Shown: positions 24,420 to 34,205, counted from the first letter of the stretch. The stretch is DNA of 64,000 bases from an uncultured Prevotellaceae bacterium (GCA_900318115.1 ONJJ01000012.1:1-64000); one strand, 5' to 3'. Notes: a model not told the origin generated them from the letters alone. Program-made: numbers and translations.

Positions 24420-24509
24420 CAGCGGATTTCGGGGAAAAAGCACCCGAACGTCAACAAATAATTTTATGATGCATAACAAATATAATAACACAACCATTTA
24501 TTAAAAAGT

Positions 24510-25352
24510 ATGAAAAAAAATGTTTTCATCTCATGCCTGACGCTGGGACTGATGGGGCTCTCCGTCGCCTGCACCTCCGAAAGGAGCATCGACGAGCAGC
24601 TGCCCAAGAATGAAGTCCGCGAGAAGGGCAAACTCACCCTGAGCCTCAACAACGGCACCACGTTCGAAACAGCGACGCGTGCGCTCAGTGAGGCCGACTA
24701 CCGCAACACGAACAACTACACGGTGCAGCTCATCAACACCCGCAACAACAACGTCCTGCTGGAGTGCAAGGGTTCGGAAATCGCCACCAACCTGCCCAAG
24801 GAACTGGAGATCGGTTCCTACCAGGTCAAGGCCTTCTACGGCAGCGAGTCCTCTGCCTCGCGCAACGACTTCCGCGTCGAAGGAGAGGCGAGCTTCACCA
24901 TCAAGGCCAAGAAGGATACGACCGTCACCGTCAACTGCGCCCCCACCTGCGGCAAGATCAGCGTGGCCTTCGACAGCCAGATGGCTACCTACTACGACAA
25001 CTACAGCGTCACCTTCGGCGGCACCACGGCACTGGGCAGCAACACCATCGCCTGGGCCAAGGCTGACACCGAACCCTGGTACGTGAAGCTCGGCACCTCC
25101 GCAGAGACCGTCACCTACACCGTCAACGTCACCGCCAAGGAGGACTACGCACACGTGGATGCCAACGGCAACAAGCAGACCAGCGGCACCGCCACCGGCA
25201 CCTTCCAGCTCGAGCGCAACAAGGCCCACAAGCTCACCATCACGCCGAACTACACTGCGATGACCGAAGGCGGACTCTCCATCACCATCACCATCGACGA
25301 GAGCACCAACGACAAGCCCACGACCATCGAGGTGCCTGTCAGCTGGATTTAA
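24510..25352 (+). CDS. DUF4493-type surface lipoprotein 1
   Basis: 280 residues. The lipobox is LSVAC (Cys21). The strand GKLTLSLNNG is followed by ATRAL (Arg57), and the rest is a beta-rich DUF4493-like domain: YRNTNNYTVQLINTRNN, LPKELEIGSYQVKAFYG, then CGKISVAFDSQMATYYDNYSV-type sequence. The last third ends in IPVSWI-like strands. DUF4493 has no proven function; members are Bacteroidales outer-surface lipoproteins. The Cys-to-Arg layout resembles FimA/Mfa1 pilin precursors. It is the first gene after the locus promoter, with a 40-nt gap to the next. Confidence 0.85.
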   Translation: MKKNVFISCLTLGLMGLSVACTSERSIDEQLPKNEVREKGKLTLSLNNGTTFETATRALSEADYRNTNNYTVQLINTRNNNVLLECKGSEIATNLPKELEIGSYQVKAFYGSESSASRNDFRVEGEASFTIKAKKDTTVTVNCAPTCGKISVAFDSQMATYYDNYSVTFGGTTALGSNTIAWAKADTEPWYVKLGTSAETVTYTVNVTAKEDYAHVDANGNKQTSGTATGTFQLERNKAHKLTITPNYTAMTEGGLSITITIDESTNDKPTTIEVPVSWI

Positions 25353-25392
25353 GCAGACTCCCAGAATCTTAAACTAAAATCGCATTACAGAT

Positions 25393-26661
25393 ATGAAACT
25401 GAGATACTCATTACTGACAGGAACACTGGCCATCGCCGCACTCACGGCCTGCGTCAGCGAGAACCATGATTTCGAAGGTAACGGAGCGGACGGCAAAGGC
25501 TATATGGCGCTGAACGTCACACAAGTGGAGCCGCAGGCCACCCGTGCCGTGACACCCGTCACCGACTATCCCGTCACCCTCTATACCGCCGAAGGCAGCA
25601 AGGTGGAAAGCTGGGACGCTGTCAGCCTCGTGCCGGCAAAATACACCCTCGCCGTGGGCAACTACAGCGTGGAGAGCCACACACCGGGCATCATCCAGAA
25701 GAAGATGACCACCCCCTACTACCAGGGCACAGCAGACCTGAAAATCGAGAAGGAAATAACCACCAACGTGAACGTCGTCTGCAAAATGAAGAACTCGCCT
25801 ATCAGCCTCCACTACGACGCCGACTTCCTCAGCGTCTTCACGGCTTGGACCATCACCATCGACGACGGCGGCGACATGGCGCTCGTCTTCTCTAATGCCG
25901 ACGGCACCACGCCGGCACCCGTCTACTGGCACTTCGAGGAGAAAGTGGAGAAGCTCGTGCTGAACTTCAGAGGCACCACCCAGGAGGGCAGCACCGTGGC
26001 AGCACGCAACGAGCTGACCAAGAGCCAGGCCGAGGAACAGTACGACGGCGACCTGACCTACTTCACCGGCGGCGATGCCCTGAACATCAACTTCACCCCC
26101 GTGGAGAGCACCACCGGCAAGGTCACCGCCATCGCCATCAACGCCACCGTCACCTTCACCGAGACATCCAGCTCCATGACGCTCGAAGTGACCGACAGCG
26201 GCACACTCGAAGAGCCCGAAACGCCAACACCCGGCCCCACACCCGGCGACGACACCTCCATCACCCTGAACCTGCCCAATAACATGACCGTCAACGCCGC
26301 CACCGAGAAGAGCCTCGGAGACACCTACATCAAGTGTGACAACGGCATCAAGAGCATCAAGGTCAGCATCGAGAGCACCAGTTCCGAGATGATCGAGTCC
26401 CTCGGAGACCTCAACACCAACTACGGAGTGGACTTCGTCGGAGGCGCAGAAATCGTAGACAACAGCGACATCGTACAGCTCTTCAACGACCTGGGTCAGC
26501 CCCTGAGCGTGCCAGCTCAAGGCGACGTCGACTACACCTTCCCCATCGGAAACTTCTTCGGCTTGCTCGGATTCCTCTCCGGAGAACACACGTTCAACCT
26601 GGTCATCGAGGACATGAACGGCAACAAGAAGAACGGCACATTAATCCTTACCGTCGAATGA
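25393..26661 (+). CDS. DUF4493-type surface lipoprotein 2
   Basis: 422 residues. The lipobox is ALTAC (Cys20). The strand GYMALNVTQV precedes ATRAV (Arg51). The DUF4493-like domain follows (VPAKYTLAVGNYSVESHTPG; SPISLHYDADFLSVFTAW). A Pro/Thr-rich linker (EEPETPTPGPTPGDD, about residues 275-290) joins it to a second beta domain of about 130 residues (SITLNLPNNMTVNAATEKS onward) of unknown type. It is probably outer-membrane anchored and surface exposed, co-transcribed with its neighbours. Confidence 0.85.
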   Translation: MKLRYSLLTGTLAIAALTACVSENHDFEGNGADGKGYMALNVTQVEPQATRAVTPVTDYPVTLYTAEGSKVESWDAVSLVPAKYTLAVGNYSVESHTPGIIQKKMTTPYYQGTADLKIEKEITTNVNVVCKMKNSPISLHYDADFLSVFTAWTITIDDGGDMALVFSNADGTTPAPVYWHFEEKVEKLVLNFRGTTQEGSTVAARNELTKSQAEEQYDGDLTYFTGGDALNINFTPVESTTGKVTAIAINATVTFTETSSSMTLEVTDSGTLEEPETPTPGPTPGDDTSITLNLPNNMTVNAATEKSLGDTYIKCDNGIKSIKVSIESTSSEMIESLGDLNTNYGVDFVGGAEIVDNSDIVQLFNDLGQPLSVPAQGDVDYTFPIGNFFGLLGFLSGEHTFNLVIEDMNGNKKNGTLILTVE

Positions 26662-26680
26662 TGATTAAAGCAATAGAACT

Positions 26681-28456
26681 ATGAAAAAGATATTTTCCAT
26701 CTTGTCCATCGCGTGCGCCGCACTTCTTTCTATCTCATGCTCCACGGACATAGAGAGCGCTGAAGAAATGGGATACCTCACCCTGGACATCAACACACTC
26801 GTCTCAACACACACCCGCGCCGTCAACGGTGTACCCTCCGGCTACAACCCCAAGACCCTGCACGTAGAACTCCGAAAAGAAGACGGCACCGTGGTGATGC
26901 AGACCGACGACTTCGAGAACTCCAGCGACTTCAAGGGCACCATCGTCCTTGCACCCGGAACCTACACCATCGACGCACACTCCGCCAACTGGGACGGCAG
27001 CGACTCAGGTTTCGGCACGCCCTACTACACGGGCATGACCAAGGCCATCGTGACCGCACGCACCCTGAGCAAGGCCTCCCTGACACTGACTCAGGCCAAC
27101 GTGAAGGTCACCGTGAACTTCGACAACAGCTTCCGCACCTATTTCAAGAGCGCGCGAGCCATCGTGGAGTCCGCCGTCAACGGCGTGGCACCCAGAACCT
27201 TCATCATGGGGACGACCGTGGGTTCGGCCTACTTCCCCGTGGGTGAGCTCACCTTCATGGTCCACGTCACGAACATGAACGACGAAACGCACCTGCAGGA
27301 GAACGTCATCAGCGACGTCAAGGCCCGCGACCACATCATCATCACCTACAAGGTGGCCGACGCCGGACACATGGGCGGCGTCACCGTCAGCGTGGATGAT
27401 GCCACGAAGACCTACACCTACACGGTGGAAGTGCCGCGCAAGAGCAGCACCGCCCTGCAGGCCAACAACGCCAACGCATGGGGACATTTTGCCGACCTCA
27501 GCGGACTCGTAACCGCCAAGACCTCTGAATTCGACCCCGCAAGCGTGACCCTGCAGTGGAAGAGCCAGAACGACGCCGACTGGACCACCGTGGCCAACAG
27601 CGCCCTCAGCATCAGCGGAGACAACTACTCCTACAAACTGACCGGCCTCACGCCCAAGACGACCTACTCCTACCGCCTCAGCTATACGAAGGGAGAAACA
27701 ACCGTCAACAGCAACGAGGTGGTATTCACCACGGACGAAGAGCCGACACTGTACAACGGCGGCTTCGAAGAATGGAACAAGAACGGCAACATCTGGTATG
27801 CCAATGCTAGCGGAACCAACTACTGGGACAGCTCCAACCCCGGCTCGGCATCCATGGGCGAGCAGTACAACGTCACCACGTCTACGACAAGCCCCGTCCA
27901 CGGCGGAAGCCGTGCTGCCAAGCTGCAGTCCACCTACGTCATCATCAAGTTCGCCGCTGCCAGCCTCTTCACCGGACAGTTCGACCACCTCGTAGGAACC
28001 AAGGGTGCCGTGCTCAACTGGGGTGTGCCCTTCACCGGACGTCCCACCAGCCTCAAGGGTTACATGCAGTACGCTCCCGGCGAAATCAACCGCGGCACAG
28101 CGCCCTCCGGAGCACCTGCCAAGGGACAGCCCGACCAGTGCCAGATCTACTGCGTGCTGACCACCTCAGCCATCCAGATTGACAACACCGACATGGCCAA
28201 CTTCCCCAACTGGGACACCGACAACCGAGTGGTAGCCTACGGCACACTGCCGGCATCTGAGTGTGTGAACAGCAACGGACAGTGGAAGGAATTCAATATT
28301 CCTCTGGAATACCACAGCCTGACCACCAAGCCCACGCACCTCATCATTGTCTGCTCCAGCTCGCGCTATGGTGACTACTTCTACGGCAGTGACTCCTCAT
28401 GCCTCTACCTCGATGACTTCGAACTGGTATATGGCGACACGCCTACAGTTAAATAA
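26681..28456 (+). CDS. DUF4493 lipoprotein with fibronectin-III-like and PCMD domains
   Basis: 591 residues in three parts. Residues 1-240 hold a lipobox (LSISC, Cys20), strand GYLTLDINTL, HTRAV (Arg46) and a DUF4493 domain. Residues about 270-350 form an FN3-like domain (VTLQWKSQNDADWTTV; LTGLTPKTTYSYRLSYT). Residues about 355-588 form a PCMD ('putative carbohydrate metabolism') domain (NGGFEEWNKNGNIWY; YVIIKFAAASLFTGQF; ending CLYLDDFELVYG). PCMD domains occur in surface glycan-related proteins, but no activity is proven. It is followed after 6 nt by an outer-membrane barrel gene, so the two are likely translated together. Confidence 0.88.
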   Translation: MKKIFSILSIACAALLSISCSTDIESAEEMGYLTLDINTLVSTHTRAVNGVPSGYNPKTLHVELRKEDGTVVMQTDDFENSSDFKGTIVLAPGTYTIDAHSANWDGSDSGFGTPYYTGMTKAIVTARTLSKASLTLTQANVKVTVNFDNSFRTYFKSARAIVESAVNGVAPRTFIMGTTVGSAYFPVGELTFMVHVTNMNDETHLQENVISDVKARDHIIITYKVADAGHMGGVTVSVDDATKTYTYTVEVPRKSSTALQANNANAWGHFADLSGLVTAKTSEFDPASVTLQWKSQNDADWTTVANSALSISGDNYSYKLTGLTPKTTYSYRLSYTKGETTVNSNEVVFTTDEEPTLYNGGFEEWNKNGNIWYANASGTNYWDSSNPGSASMGEQYNVTTSTTSPVHGGSRAAKLQSTYVIIKFAAASLFTGQFDHLVGTKGAVLNWGVPFTGRPTSLKGYMQYAPGEINRGTAPSGAPAKGQPDQCQIYCVLTTSAIQIDNTDMANFPNWDTDNRVVAYGTLPASECVNSNGQWKEFNIPLEYHSLTTKPTHLIIVCSSSRYGDYFYGSDSSCLYLDDFELVYGDTPTVK

Positions 28457-28462
28457 GACGTA

Positions 28463-29764
28463 ATGACTAAACAAACAAGCAGATACCTGTTAGGGCTGCT
28501 GCTGGCGCTCGCGCCGGCAGCAGCCTCCTCGCAGGTCACCACTTCTCCCCAGCTGCGCCCCGGACAGGTCGTCGTGGCGCGCCAGGACACGCTCGTCAAC
28601 ACCCGCCTCGACACGGTTGTCGTCGTAAAGAAGGACACGTCCTTCGTCATGAAGTACGACACGATGAACGTAGCCCAGATGGCCAACGGCCTGCCCATCA
28701 TCATCAATAACAACAGCGTGCCCGACTCTGTCATCGCACGCGCCGTGCGCATCGGGGTACTCGAAGCTCTGCAGCTTGCGGCTTTAATACCCCAATTACA
28801 GCAGCAACAGCAGGCACAGCCAGCACAGCCGGTACAACAGGTACAGCCGGTGCAGCAAGTTCAACCAACCCAACCTGTCCAGCAGGCGCAACCGACGCAG
28901 CCGGCACAGCAGGTGCAACCAACTCAACCTGTCCAGCAGGCACAACCGACCCAGCAGGTGCAATCATCACAGCGCCGACTGACCCCGCTGCCTGTTGTCC
29001 AGAAGACGGATAGCACCGAACGTCCCAAGTACCTCCAGACCTGGGACAAGATGCAGAGCCGACGCCACATCCAGCGCATAGACCGCGACCTAATGAAGCG
29101 CGTGTTCATCCCCAAAGGACAATGGATGACAGGAGCCACCTTCAACTATCAGGAGTGGGACACGGAGAATATCAATCTGCTTGTACTGAAAAACATGGAG
29201 CTCGAAGGCCACACCTTCAGCGCCAGCCCCTATTTTGGATATTTCCTTTGGAATAACATCTGTCTCGGCGGACGATACAACTACCACCGCGACTACTTCT
29301 TCCTCGGCCAGTTCGACATGAAGCTGGGTAACCTGAAACTGGGTGATGTGAGTGAGAGCTTAGAACTAAGCCTCGAAGACCTCTATTATCTCGAGCACAC
29401 GCATGAGGTGGCGGCCTTCGGAAGACTCTACCAGCCTCTGGATCGCAAGAACATCTTCGCATTCTTCAGCGAGGTCCGGGCCATCTACGCCTACAGCGTA
29501 GGCAAGAACACCACAGGCAGTGGCACGGAGTTCGAAGGCAGTTTCGAACGTGCCCACACACTACAGCTCGCCTTCTGCCCCGGCATGGCGGCTTTCGTCA
29601 CCGACTTCATGGCCGCTGAAGCCAGCATCGGCATCATGGGCCTGAAATACCGCTGGAAGAACCAGCACACCAACCGCGTGGAAAACGGCTCCAGCCACAG
29701 CGGAGGCATGAACTTCAAGTTCAACCTCCTCAGTATCAACCTCGGAGTCACCTTCTACCTCTAA
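28463..29764 (+). CDS. Outer-membrane beta-barrel protein with Pro-Gln repeat linker
   Basis: 433 residues with a signal peptide (ending near AAASSQ). Residues about 35-75 are a charged segment (VVVARQDTLVNTRLDTVVVV). Residues about 112-170 are a low-complexity Gln/Pro/Val run built from the word QPTQPVQQAQ. After residue about 200 comes an alternating beta pattern (GATFNYQEWDTENINLLVL; FSASPYFGYFLWNNICLGGR) ending in Phe-Tyr-Leu, as in outer-membrane barrels. The Gln/Pro run may span the periplasm as a spacer. The family is not recognised by name. Its place between two PCMD lipoprotein genes suggests that they form one surface complex. Confidence 0.75.
   Translation: MTKQTSRYLLGLLLALAPAAASSQVTTSPQLRPGQVVVARQDTLVNTRLDTVVVVKKDTSFVMKYDTMNVAQMANGLPIIINNNSVPDSVIARAVRIGVLEALQLAALIPQLQQQQQAQPAQPVQQVQPVQQVQPTQPVQQAQPTQPAQQVQPTQPVQQAQPTQQVQSSQRRLTPLPVVQKTDSTERPKYLQTWDKMQSRRHIQRIDRDLMKRVFIPKGQWMTGATFNYQEWDTENINLLVLKNMELEGHTFSASPYFGYFLWNNICLGGRYNYHRDYFFLGQFDMKLGNLKLGDVSESLELSLEDLYYLEHTHEVAAFGRLYQPLDRKNIFAFFSEVRAIYAYSVGKNTTGSGTEFEGSFERAHTLQLAFCPGMAAFVTDFMAAEASIGIMGLKYRWKNQHTNRVENGSSHSGGMNFKFNLLSINLGVTFYL
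28800..28975. repeat. Pro-Gln codon repeat in the barrel gene
   Basis: Imperfect tandem CAGCAGGTGCAACCAACC-type units encode repeats of QPTQPVQQAQ. It is inside the coding frame. Confidence 0.75.
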
Positions 29765-29784
29765 AATAGAAACATCTATCAACA

Positions 29785-29825
29785 CTACAATAACTAGCAA
29801 TACTAGAACAACTAGAATGACTAGA
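29785..29825. repeat. ACTAGAA word array running into a start codon
   Basis: Words AACTAGC, ACTAGAA and ACTAGAAC repeat about four times. The last copy overlaps the start of the next gene (ATGACTAGA). CTAG occurs four times within 35 bp. Confidence 0.75.
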
Positions 29826-31568
29826 CCCCATTATATATATTCGCTCACTACCACCCTTCTCGCAAGCTTGCTCCTCGCCTCCTGCGCCATCAAGGATGAC
29901 ATCCCCTACCCCATCGTGGAATCCGCCATCACGGCTTTCAAGGTGCAGGGACAATGCGATGCCAACGACCAGGAATTTGCTCGCGCTACCATCAGCGAGA
30001 AAGATGCCACCGTGGACATCTTCGTCAGCGACACCGTAGACCTGCGACGGGTGCGCATCCTGCAGATGGAAGTCAGCAACGACGCCACCCTCGTCCCTGC
30101 CCAGGGTGTATGCCTCCACCCCAGCTTCTTCCCCACCAAAGGATTCGAAAGTCCGGCATCGACCGACAACACCCTTATAGACCTCTCACAGGGCTATGCG
30201 GACTTCACCCTCCATACCTATCAGGACTATGAATGGAAGATCCGCGTGAAGCAGGTCATACTCCGTGAAGTAGAAATCTCCGGACAAGCGGGCGACGCCG
30301 TCATCGACCCGGTGAACCGCAACATCGTAGTCTACGTGAACGGAGAGCAGGACCTGGGCAGCATCACCATCCAGAAGTTCAAGCCTGCCGGGCAGCACAG
30401 CGTGGTCAACCCCGACCCTGTGGGAGCCGGCCCCATGGACTTCAACCAGGCTCGCACCTTCGACATCACCCCCGGCAATAGCACCGAGAGCGAGACTTGG
30501 CAGATGTTCGTCTACCAGACTGATCAACAAGGAGATACAACCAACCAACAAGGACAAACAACAGCCGAGGCATTTGTACGCAACAACAGCGCCACCGTCA
30601 GCGGCAACTGTCCTTCTGGCAGCATACCCGTCGTGGAATATCGCCGCGAAGGTGATGACGAATGGACACAAGTACCTCAGGATCAAGTCGTCGTCAACGG
30701 CTCTACCTACACTGCAGAAGTAACAGGACTCACCCCCGGAGGCAGCTACGAGTTCCGCACGAGAATAGGCGACGAAGTCACCTCTACCGACTCAGAGTCT
30801 TACATCACCGTGGCACCCCAGCAACTGGAAAACAGCAGCTTCGACGACTGGCACATCGAAGGCTCCGGCACCAAGGCGCTCTACCTGCCCTGGGCCGATG
30901 GCGCTGAAGGCTACTGGGACACCGGCAACCACGGAACCACCACCGTGGGCGCCAGCAACAGCACCTACGCCGACGAAGGAGGACGACGCTTTGCCAACCT
31001 GGCATCGAAGTACATCGTCATCAAGTTCGCCGCCGGGAATATCTTCACCGGAAAATACCTCGAAACCGACGGCACTAACGGAGTGCTCTCTTTCGGAAGA
31101 CCCTTCACGGCCTTCCCCACAAAGATGCGCTTCGACTACAAGTACCGCACCAGCACCATCACCCGCACGGGCGGCGACTGGAAAGAGTCCTACGGAAAAT
31201 ACATCACCCGGAAGCTCTACGAGGGCCTCAAGGGACAACCGGACTCCTGCAACGTATACATCGCCCTCGGAGACTGGGAACCCGTGGACTACAAAGGCAC
31301 ACAGTGCCCCTACCTCATACGCACACGCCCCTCCGAACTGCACCTGCTGGACAAGAACGACCCTCACCTCATCGCCTTCGCCGAGATGACATGCGGGCGC
31401 GACGTCAGCCAGTGGACCACCGAGACCCTGACGCTGGACTACCGCGTCCGTGACCGCAGGCCGAAGTACATCATCGTCGTGGCTTCCAGCTCCAAGTACG
31501 GCGACTACTTCACCGGAGGCGAGGAATCGCTGCTGCAGGTAGACAACCTGGAACTCCTCTACGAGTAA
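29817..31568 (+). CDS. PCMD-domain surface lipoprotein
   Basis: 583 residues. The lipobox is LLASC (about Cys24). Residues 30-230 hold two beta domains (SAITAFKVQGQCDANDQEF; REVEISGQAGDAVIDP) resembling Ig-like modules of BACON/DUF-type surface proteins. An FN3-like domain spans about 260-340 (IPVVEYRREGDDEWTQV; VTGLTPGGSYEFRTRI). Residues about 345-583 form a PCMD domain paralogous to the one in the 591-aa protein upstream: ENSSFDDWHIEG, YIVIKFAAGNIFTGKY, SSSKYGDYFTGGE. It has no DUF4493 part and no TR motif after the lipobox. It is probably a partner of the barrel protein encoded just before it. Confidence 0.87.
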   Translation: MTRPHYIYSLTTTLLASLLLASCAIKDDIPYPIVESAITAFKVQGQCDANDQEFARATISEKDATVDIFVSDTVDLRRVRILQMEVSNDATLVPAQGVCLHPSFFPTKGFESPASTDNTLIDLSQGYADFTLHTYQDYEWKIRVKQVILREVEISGQAGDAVIDPVNRNIVVYVNGEQDLGSITIQKFKPAGQHSVVNPDPVGAGPMDFNQARTFDITPGNSTESETWQMFVYQTDQQGDTTNQQGQTTAEAFVRNNSATVSGNCPSGSIPVVEYRREGDDEWTQVPQDQVVVNGSTYTAEVTGLTPGGSYEFRTRIGDEVTSTDSESYITVAPQQLENSSFDDWHIEGSGTKALYLPWADGAEGYWDTGNHGTTTVGASNSTYADEGGRRFANLASKYIVIKFAAGNIFTGKYLETDGTNGVLSFGRPFTAFPTKMRFDYKYRTSTITRTGGDWKESYGKYITRKLYEGLKGQPDSCNVYIALGDWEPVDYKGTQCPYLIRTRPSELHLLDKNDPHLIAFAEMTCGRDVSQWTTETLTLDYRVRDRRPKYIIVVASSSKYGDYFTGGEESLLQVDNLELLYE

Positions 31569-31589
31569 AGAACTAAAATAACCAGAATT

Positions 31590-31665
31590 TCTAGGATAAC
31601 CTAGGACGTCCTAGAATAACCTAGGAAGACCTAGAACAACCTAGGACAACCTAGGACAACCCGGA
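31590..31665. repeat. CCTAGGA word array
   Basis: Seven CTAG sites in about 75 bp, four of them as the palindrome CCTAGG, in the words CCTAGGACAA and CCTAGAATAA. It fills the gap between the PCMD lipoprotein and the next DUF4493 gene. No ORF or promoter box is seen. Confidence 0.85.
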
Positions 31666-31672
31666 AAAGAAA

Positions 31673-33484
31673 ATGAAACTGAAAGACATCATACGGCTAC
31701 TCCTGCTCACTCCGCTGCTGGCGGCGTGCAGCACGGACGCCGACATCCTCACCGCCGACGGCGAAGGCCGCCTGCGTCTGGATCTGTCGAATGTCTCCTC
31801 CGCCACACGCTCCATTCCCGCCGACCTCGGTGTGCCCACAGCAGAAGACTTTCATCTCCGCATCACCAACAGCGCCGGACGTGCCGTCTACGACGACGCC
31901 TTCACCACCGAAGAGCTGAGCCTGACGACAGGAAACTACACCGTCCGTGCCACCTATGGCGACAACCCGCTCATGGGCATCGACACACCTTACTACATCG
32001 CCGAGTCTACTGCCACCATCACTGCCGACCAGACCACGGACCTGCAGCTGCACGCCTCTGTGGGCAACGCCCTCATCAGCGCCGTCTTCGGGCAGGACGA
32101 AGAGGAGCACCAGCGCTTCGAACGATTCTACAGCGACTATTCGCTGAAGGTGCACATCGGTGACAACAGTATCGCCATCAGCCGTGGCGCACCTGGCAGG
32201 AGCGTCTATGTGCAACCCGGGAACAAAGTCACCATCAGCTTCTGGGGCAAGCTGAAGATGGAGAACGACCGCGAGGTGCAGACCCAGCTCACCAGCGCCG
32301 ACTTCCCCGAGACGTTCAGCGCGGCCGACCACGCCATTGTCACCCTGACGCTGCCCGACCCCGAGAGTGCCATGACCGTGGACATCGCCAAGGTCGAACT
32401 CGAAGACGTCACCCTCGACGAGACCATACCACTCTCCTGGTTGCCCGTGCCCATAATCACCGCAACCCACCAGTTCACCCGCAATGGCAACCTCGCCGGA
32501 ACGGACCTGGCCTTCACCGACAACTACCCGGGCCTTACCTGGCGAGCCATTGTCACAAACGCAACCGGCACAGAGGTACGTCGCATCCAGGGCGAAGGGG
32601 CACTCACTTCCACCTACAGCAGCTCCACCGAATGGCCCTACCTGCCGCAGGGCAAGTACAAAGCCACGTTCTATCTCATCAGTGAGAGCGGGACGGCCAA
32701 GACCCTGAGCAGCCGCGAGTTCATGGTCGGAGCACCCACGTTCGTCGTCAGCGTCAACGGCTACACCTCCTACACCAAGTACCTTGAGGGCGACATCGAA
32801 GCCGCCAACGCCTGCGACCGCCTCACGGTCTACGAACCCTCGGTGCATCTGGGCATCGAACGCTCGCTGCTCACGAACAGCAACTACAGCTACACCTTCA
32901 CCTACACCTACGATGGCGGCACCGCCACCACCGTCGCGCCCGGATTAGGCAGTTACTATATCGGGAACCTGACAGGCCAGGAGGTGCGCTCTGCCGCCCA
33001 TGTGCTGCGCGCCGATGCCACCTTCGACGGCGTCACGGCCGCTGCACAACAAGGCTTCCAGATCACTGGGCTGCCCTACGCCCTGAACCTCGCCGAGCAC
33101 GACGAATGGTCCTCTTCGTCCGGCGTGGACTGGTTCGAGAACGACGTACGCCTCGGACACCTCAGCACCGGCGGACAGACCATCCGCACAGACCAGGCCA
33201 TCTGCCTGCCGCCTGCCACCTATTTCTGCGCGGACTACCATGTCAACGTGCACACCCTGACCATAGGCACGACGTTCTCCATCCAATGCGGCAGCCAGGA
33301 GATCCTGACCATAGAGGAAGCAGGAACCCCCTTCCGCGACACCGACCACATCCACGAGGGCACCACCGCCGTCTTCCACGACGACAGCCAGTTCATCACG
33401 AACATATCCTGCAACAACAGCTACGGAGCCGGGCAGACGTGCTCACACATCTATGCTCTCAGCTTCAGATACGCCAACCACTAA
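31673..33484 (+). CDS. DUF4493-type lipoprotein with large paralogous C-terminal module
   Basis: 603 residues. Lipobox LLAAC (Cys19), strand GRLRLDLSN and ATRSI (Arg46) open the protein, and a DUF4493 domain runs to about residue 250. The remaining ~340 residues form a module also found in the 870-aa protein two genes downstream. Both share an EWPYLPQGKYK/AWPYLPKGTYT strand, Y(T/S)xxTKYxxGDxxxANAC, SLLxNxxYS and a closing CGSQEILTIEE/AGNQEIVTVTE. I cannot name this module. Predicted to be surface anchored. It is separated from the preceding gene by the CCTAGG array. Confidence 0.82.
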   Translation: MKLKDIIRLLLLTPLLAACSTDADILTADGEGRLRLDLSNVSSATRSIPADLGVPTAEDFHLRITNSAGRAVYDDAFTTEELSLTTGNYTVRATYGDNPLMGIDTPYYIAESTATITADQTTDLQLHASVGNALISAVFGQDEEEHQRFERFYSDYSLKVHIGDNSIAISRGAPGRSVYVQPGNKVTISFWGKLKMENDREVQTQLTSADFPETFSAADHAIVTLTLPDPESAMTVDIAKVELEDVTLDETIPLSWLPVPIITATHQFTRNGNLAGTDLAFTDNYPGLTWRAIVTNATGTEVRRIQGEGALTSTYSSSTEWPYLPQGKYKATFYLISESGTAKTLSSREFMVGAPTFVVSVNGYTSYTKYLEGDIEAANACDRLTVYEPSVHLGIERSLLTNSNYSYTFTYTYDGGTATTVAPGLGSYYIGNLTGQEVRSAAHVLRADATFDGVTAAAQQGFQITGLPYALNLAEHDEWSSSSGVDWFENDVRLGHLSTGGQTIRTDQAICLPPATYFCADYHVNVHTLTIGTTFSIQCGSQEILTIEEAGTPFRDTDHIHEGTTAVFHDDSQFITNISCNNSYGAGQTCSHIYALSFRYANH

Positions 33485-33488
33485 ACGC

Positions 33489-34205
33489 ATGAGAAAGCTA
33501 TTATATATAATAATGTGTATCGGCCTGCTGACAGCCTGCCAGCAGGAACAACTCGAGCCCGCCGCACAAGCCGTGCTGGAGCTGGAGCTTTCGCGCTGCG
33601 GACACCCGTCGGTCGCCACGCGCGCCGTGGACGACGACCTCGCCGTGACCATCTGCCTGCCCGACGGCACCCCGGTGCAACAATATTCCCCCGGCAACAT
33701 TCCCCCGAAGATTGTCCTCGAACCCGGAGACTACCGCGTCGTGGCCTACACCGACAACCAGGACTCCTGGCCGACAGCCAACGGCGGGCGCGGGGCCGCC
33801 TGCCACTACGGCGACACCCTCATCACCATGGAGTACGACAAGGTGTTCCGCCTGAAGATGGAAGTTCCCGCCACGAACTACGCCGTGGGGCTGAGTCTGC
33901 CAGAGCACTTCGACACCTACTTCACCACCTACACCTTCACCCTCAAGAGCGGCAGCCGCACGACCACCATCCGCCAGGGCGAGAAGGCCTATTTCAGCAT
34001 CGCCGACGGAGGTTTCAGCTACGCCCTCAGCGCCACTAACACCGACGGCAAGACCAACGCACACTCCGCCATAGACTTCCCCGACGTGGCCGCCAGCAAG
34101 TGCTTCACCGTACGCTACAACTACGACTCCGACGCCACCACGGGAGGCGTGGACATCGTCATCACCGACGATATGGACACCGACGACAACAATATTTCAC
34201 TATGA
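33489..34205 (+). CDS. DUF4493-type surface lipoprotein (238 aa)
   Basis: The start is placed at the ATG at 33489, which gives a clean lipoprotein signal (MRKLLYIIMCIGLLTACQQE, Cys17). An earlier ATG at 33453 lies inside the previous gene. The strand AVLELELSRC is followed by VATRAV (Arg45). The DUF4493-like domain is short: PPKIVLEPGDYRVVAYTDN, then VGLSLPEHFDTYFTTYTFTL and a C-terminal Asp-rich end. It begins 4 nt after the preceding stop and overlaps the next gene by 4 nt (ATGA), so all three are translationally coupled. Confidence 0.85.
   Translation: MRKLLYIIMCIGLLTACQQEQLEPAAQAVLELELSRCGHPSVATRAVDDDLAVTICLPDGTPVQQYSPGNIPPKIVLEPGDYRVVAYTDNQDSWPTANGGRGAACHYGDTLITMEYDKVFRLKMEVPATNYAVGLSLPEHFDTYFTTYTFTLKSGSRTTTIRQGEKAYFSIADGGFSYALSATNTDGKTNAHSAIDFPDVAASKCFTVRYNYDSDATTGGVDIVITDDMDTDDNNISL

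Larger units (their letters stand above)
24204..24509. other. Divergent regulatory region before the DUF4493 locus
   Basis: 306 bp without a gene. It holds the minus-strand promoter of the CTD protein and a plus-strand TACTTTTG (24412-24419), about 90 nt before the first DUF4493 gene. Three related boxes lie just upstream of it: TCGGTAAAA (24336-24344), TACCGAA (24354-24360) and the inverted TTTTACCGA (24374-24382). They resemble an operator. The leader is A/T-rich. Confidence 0.6.
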
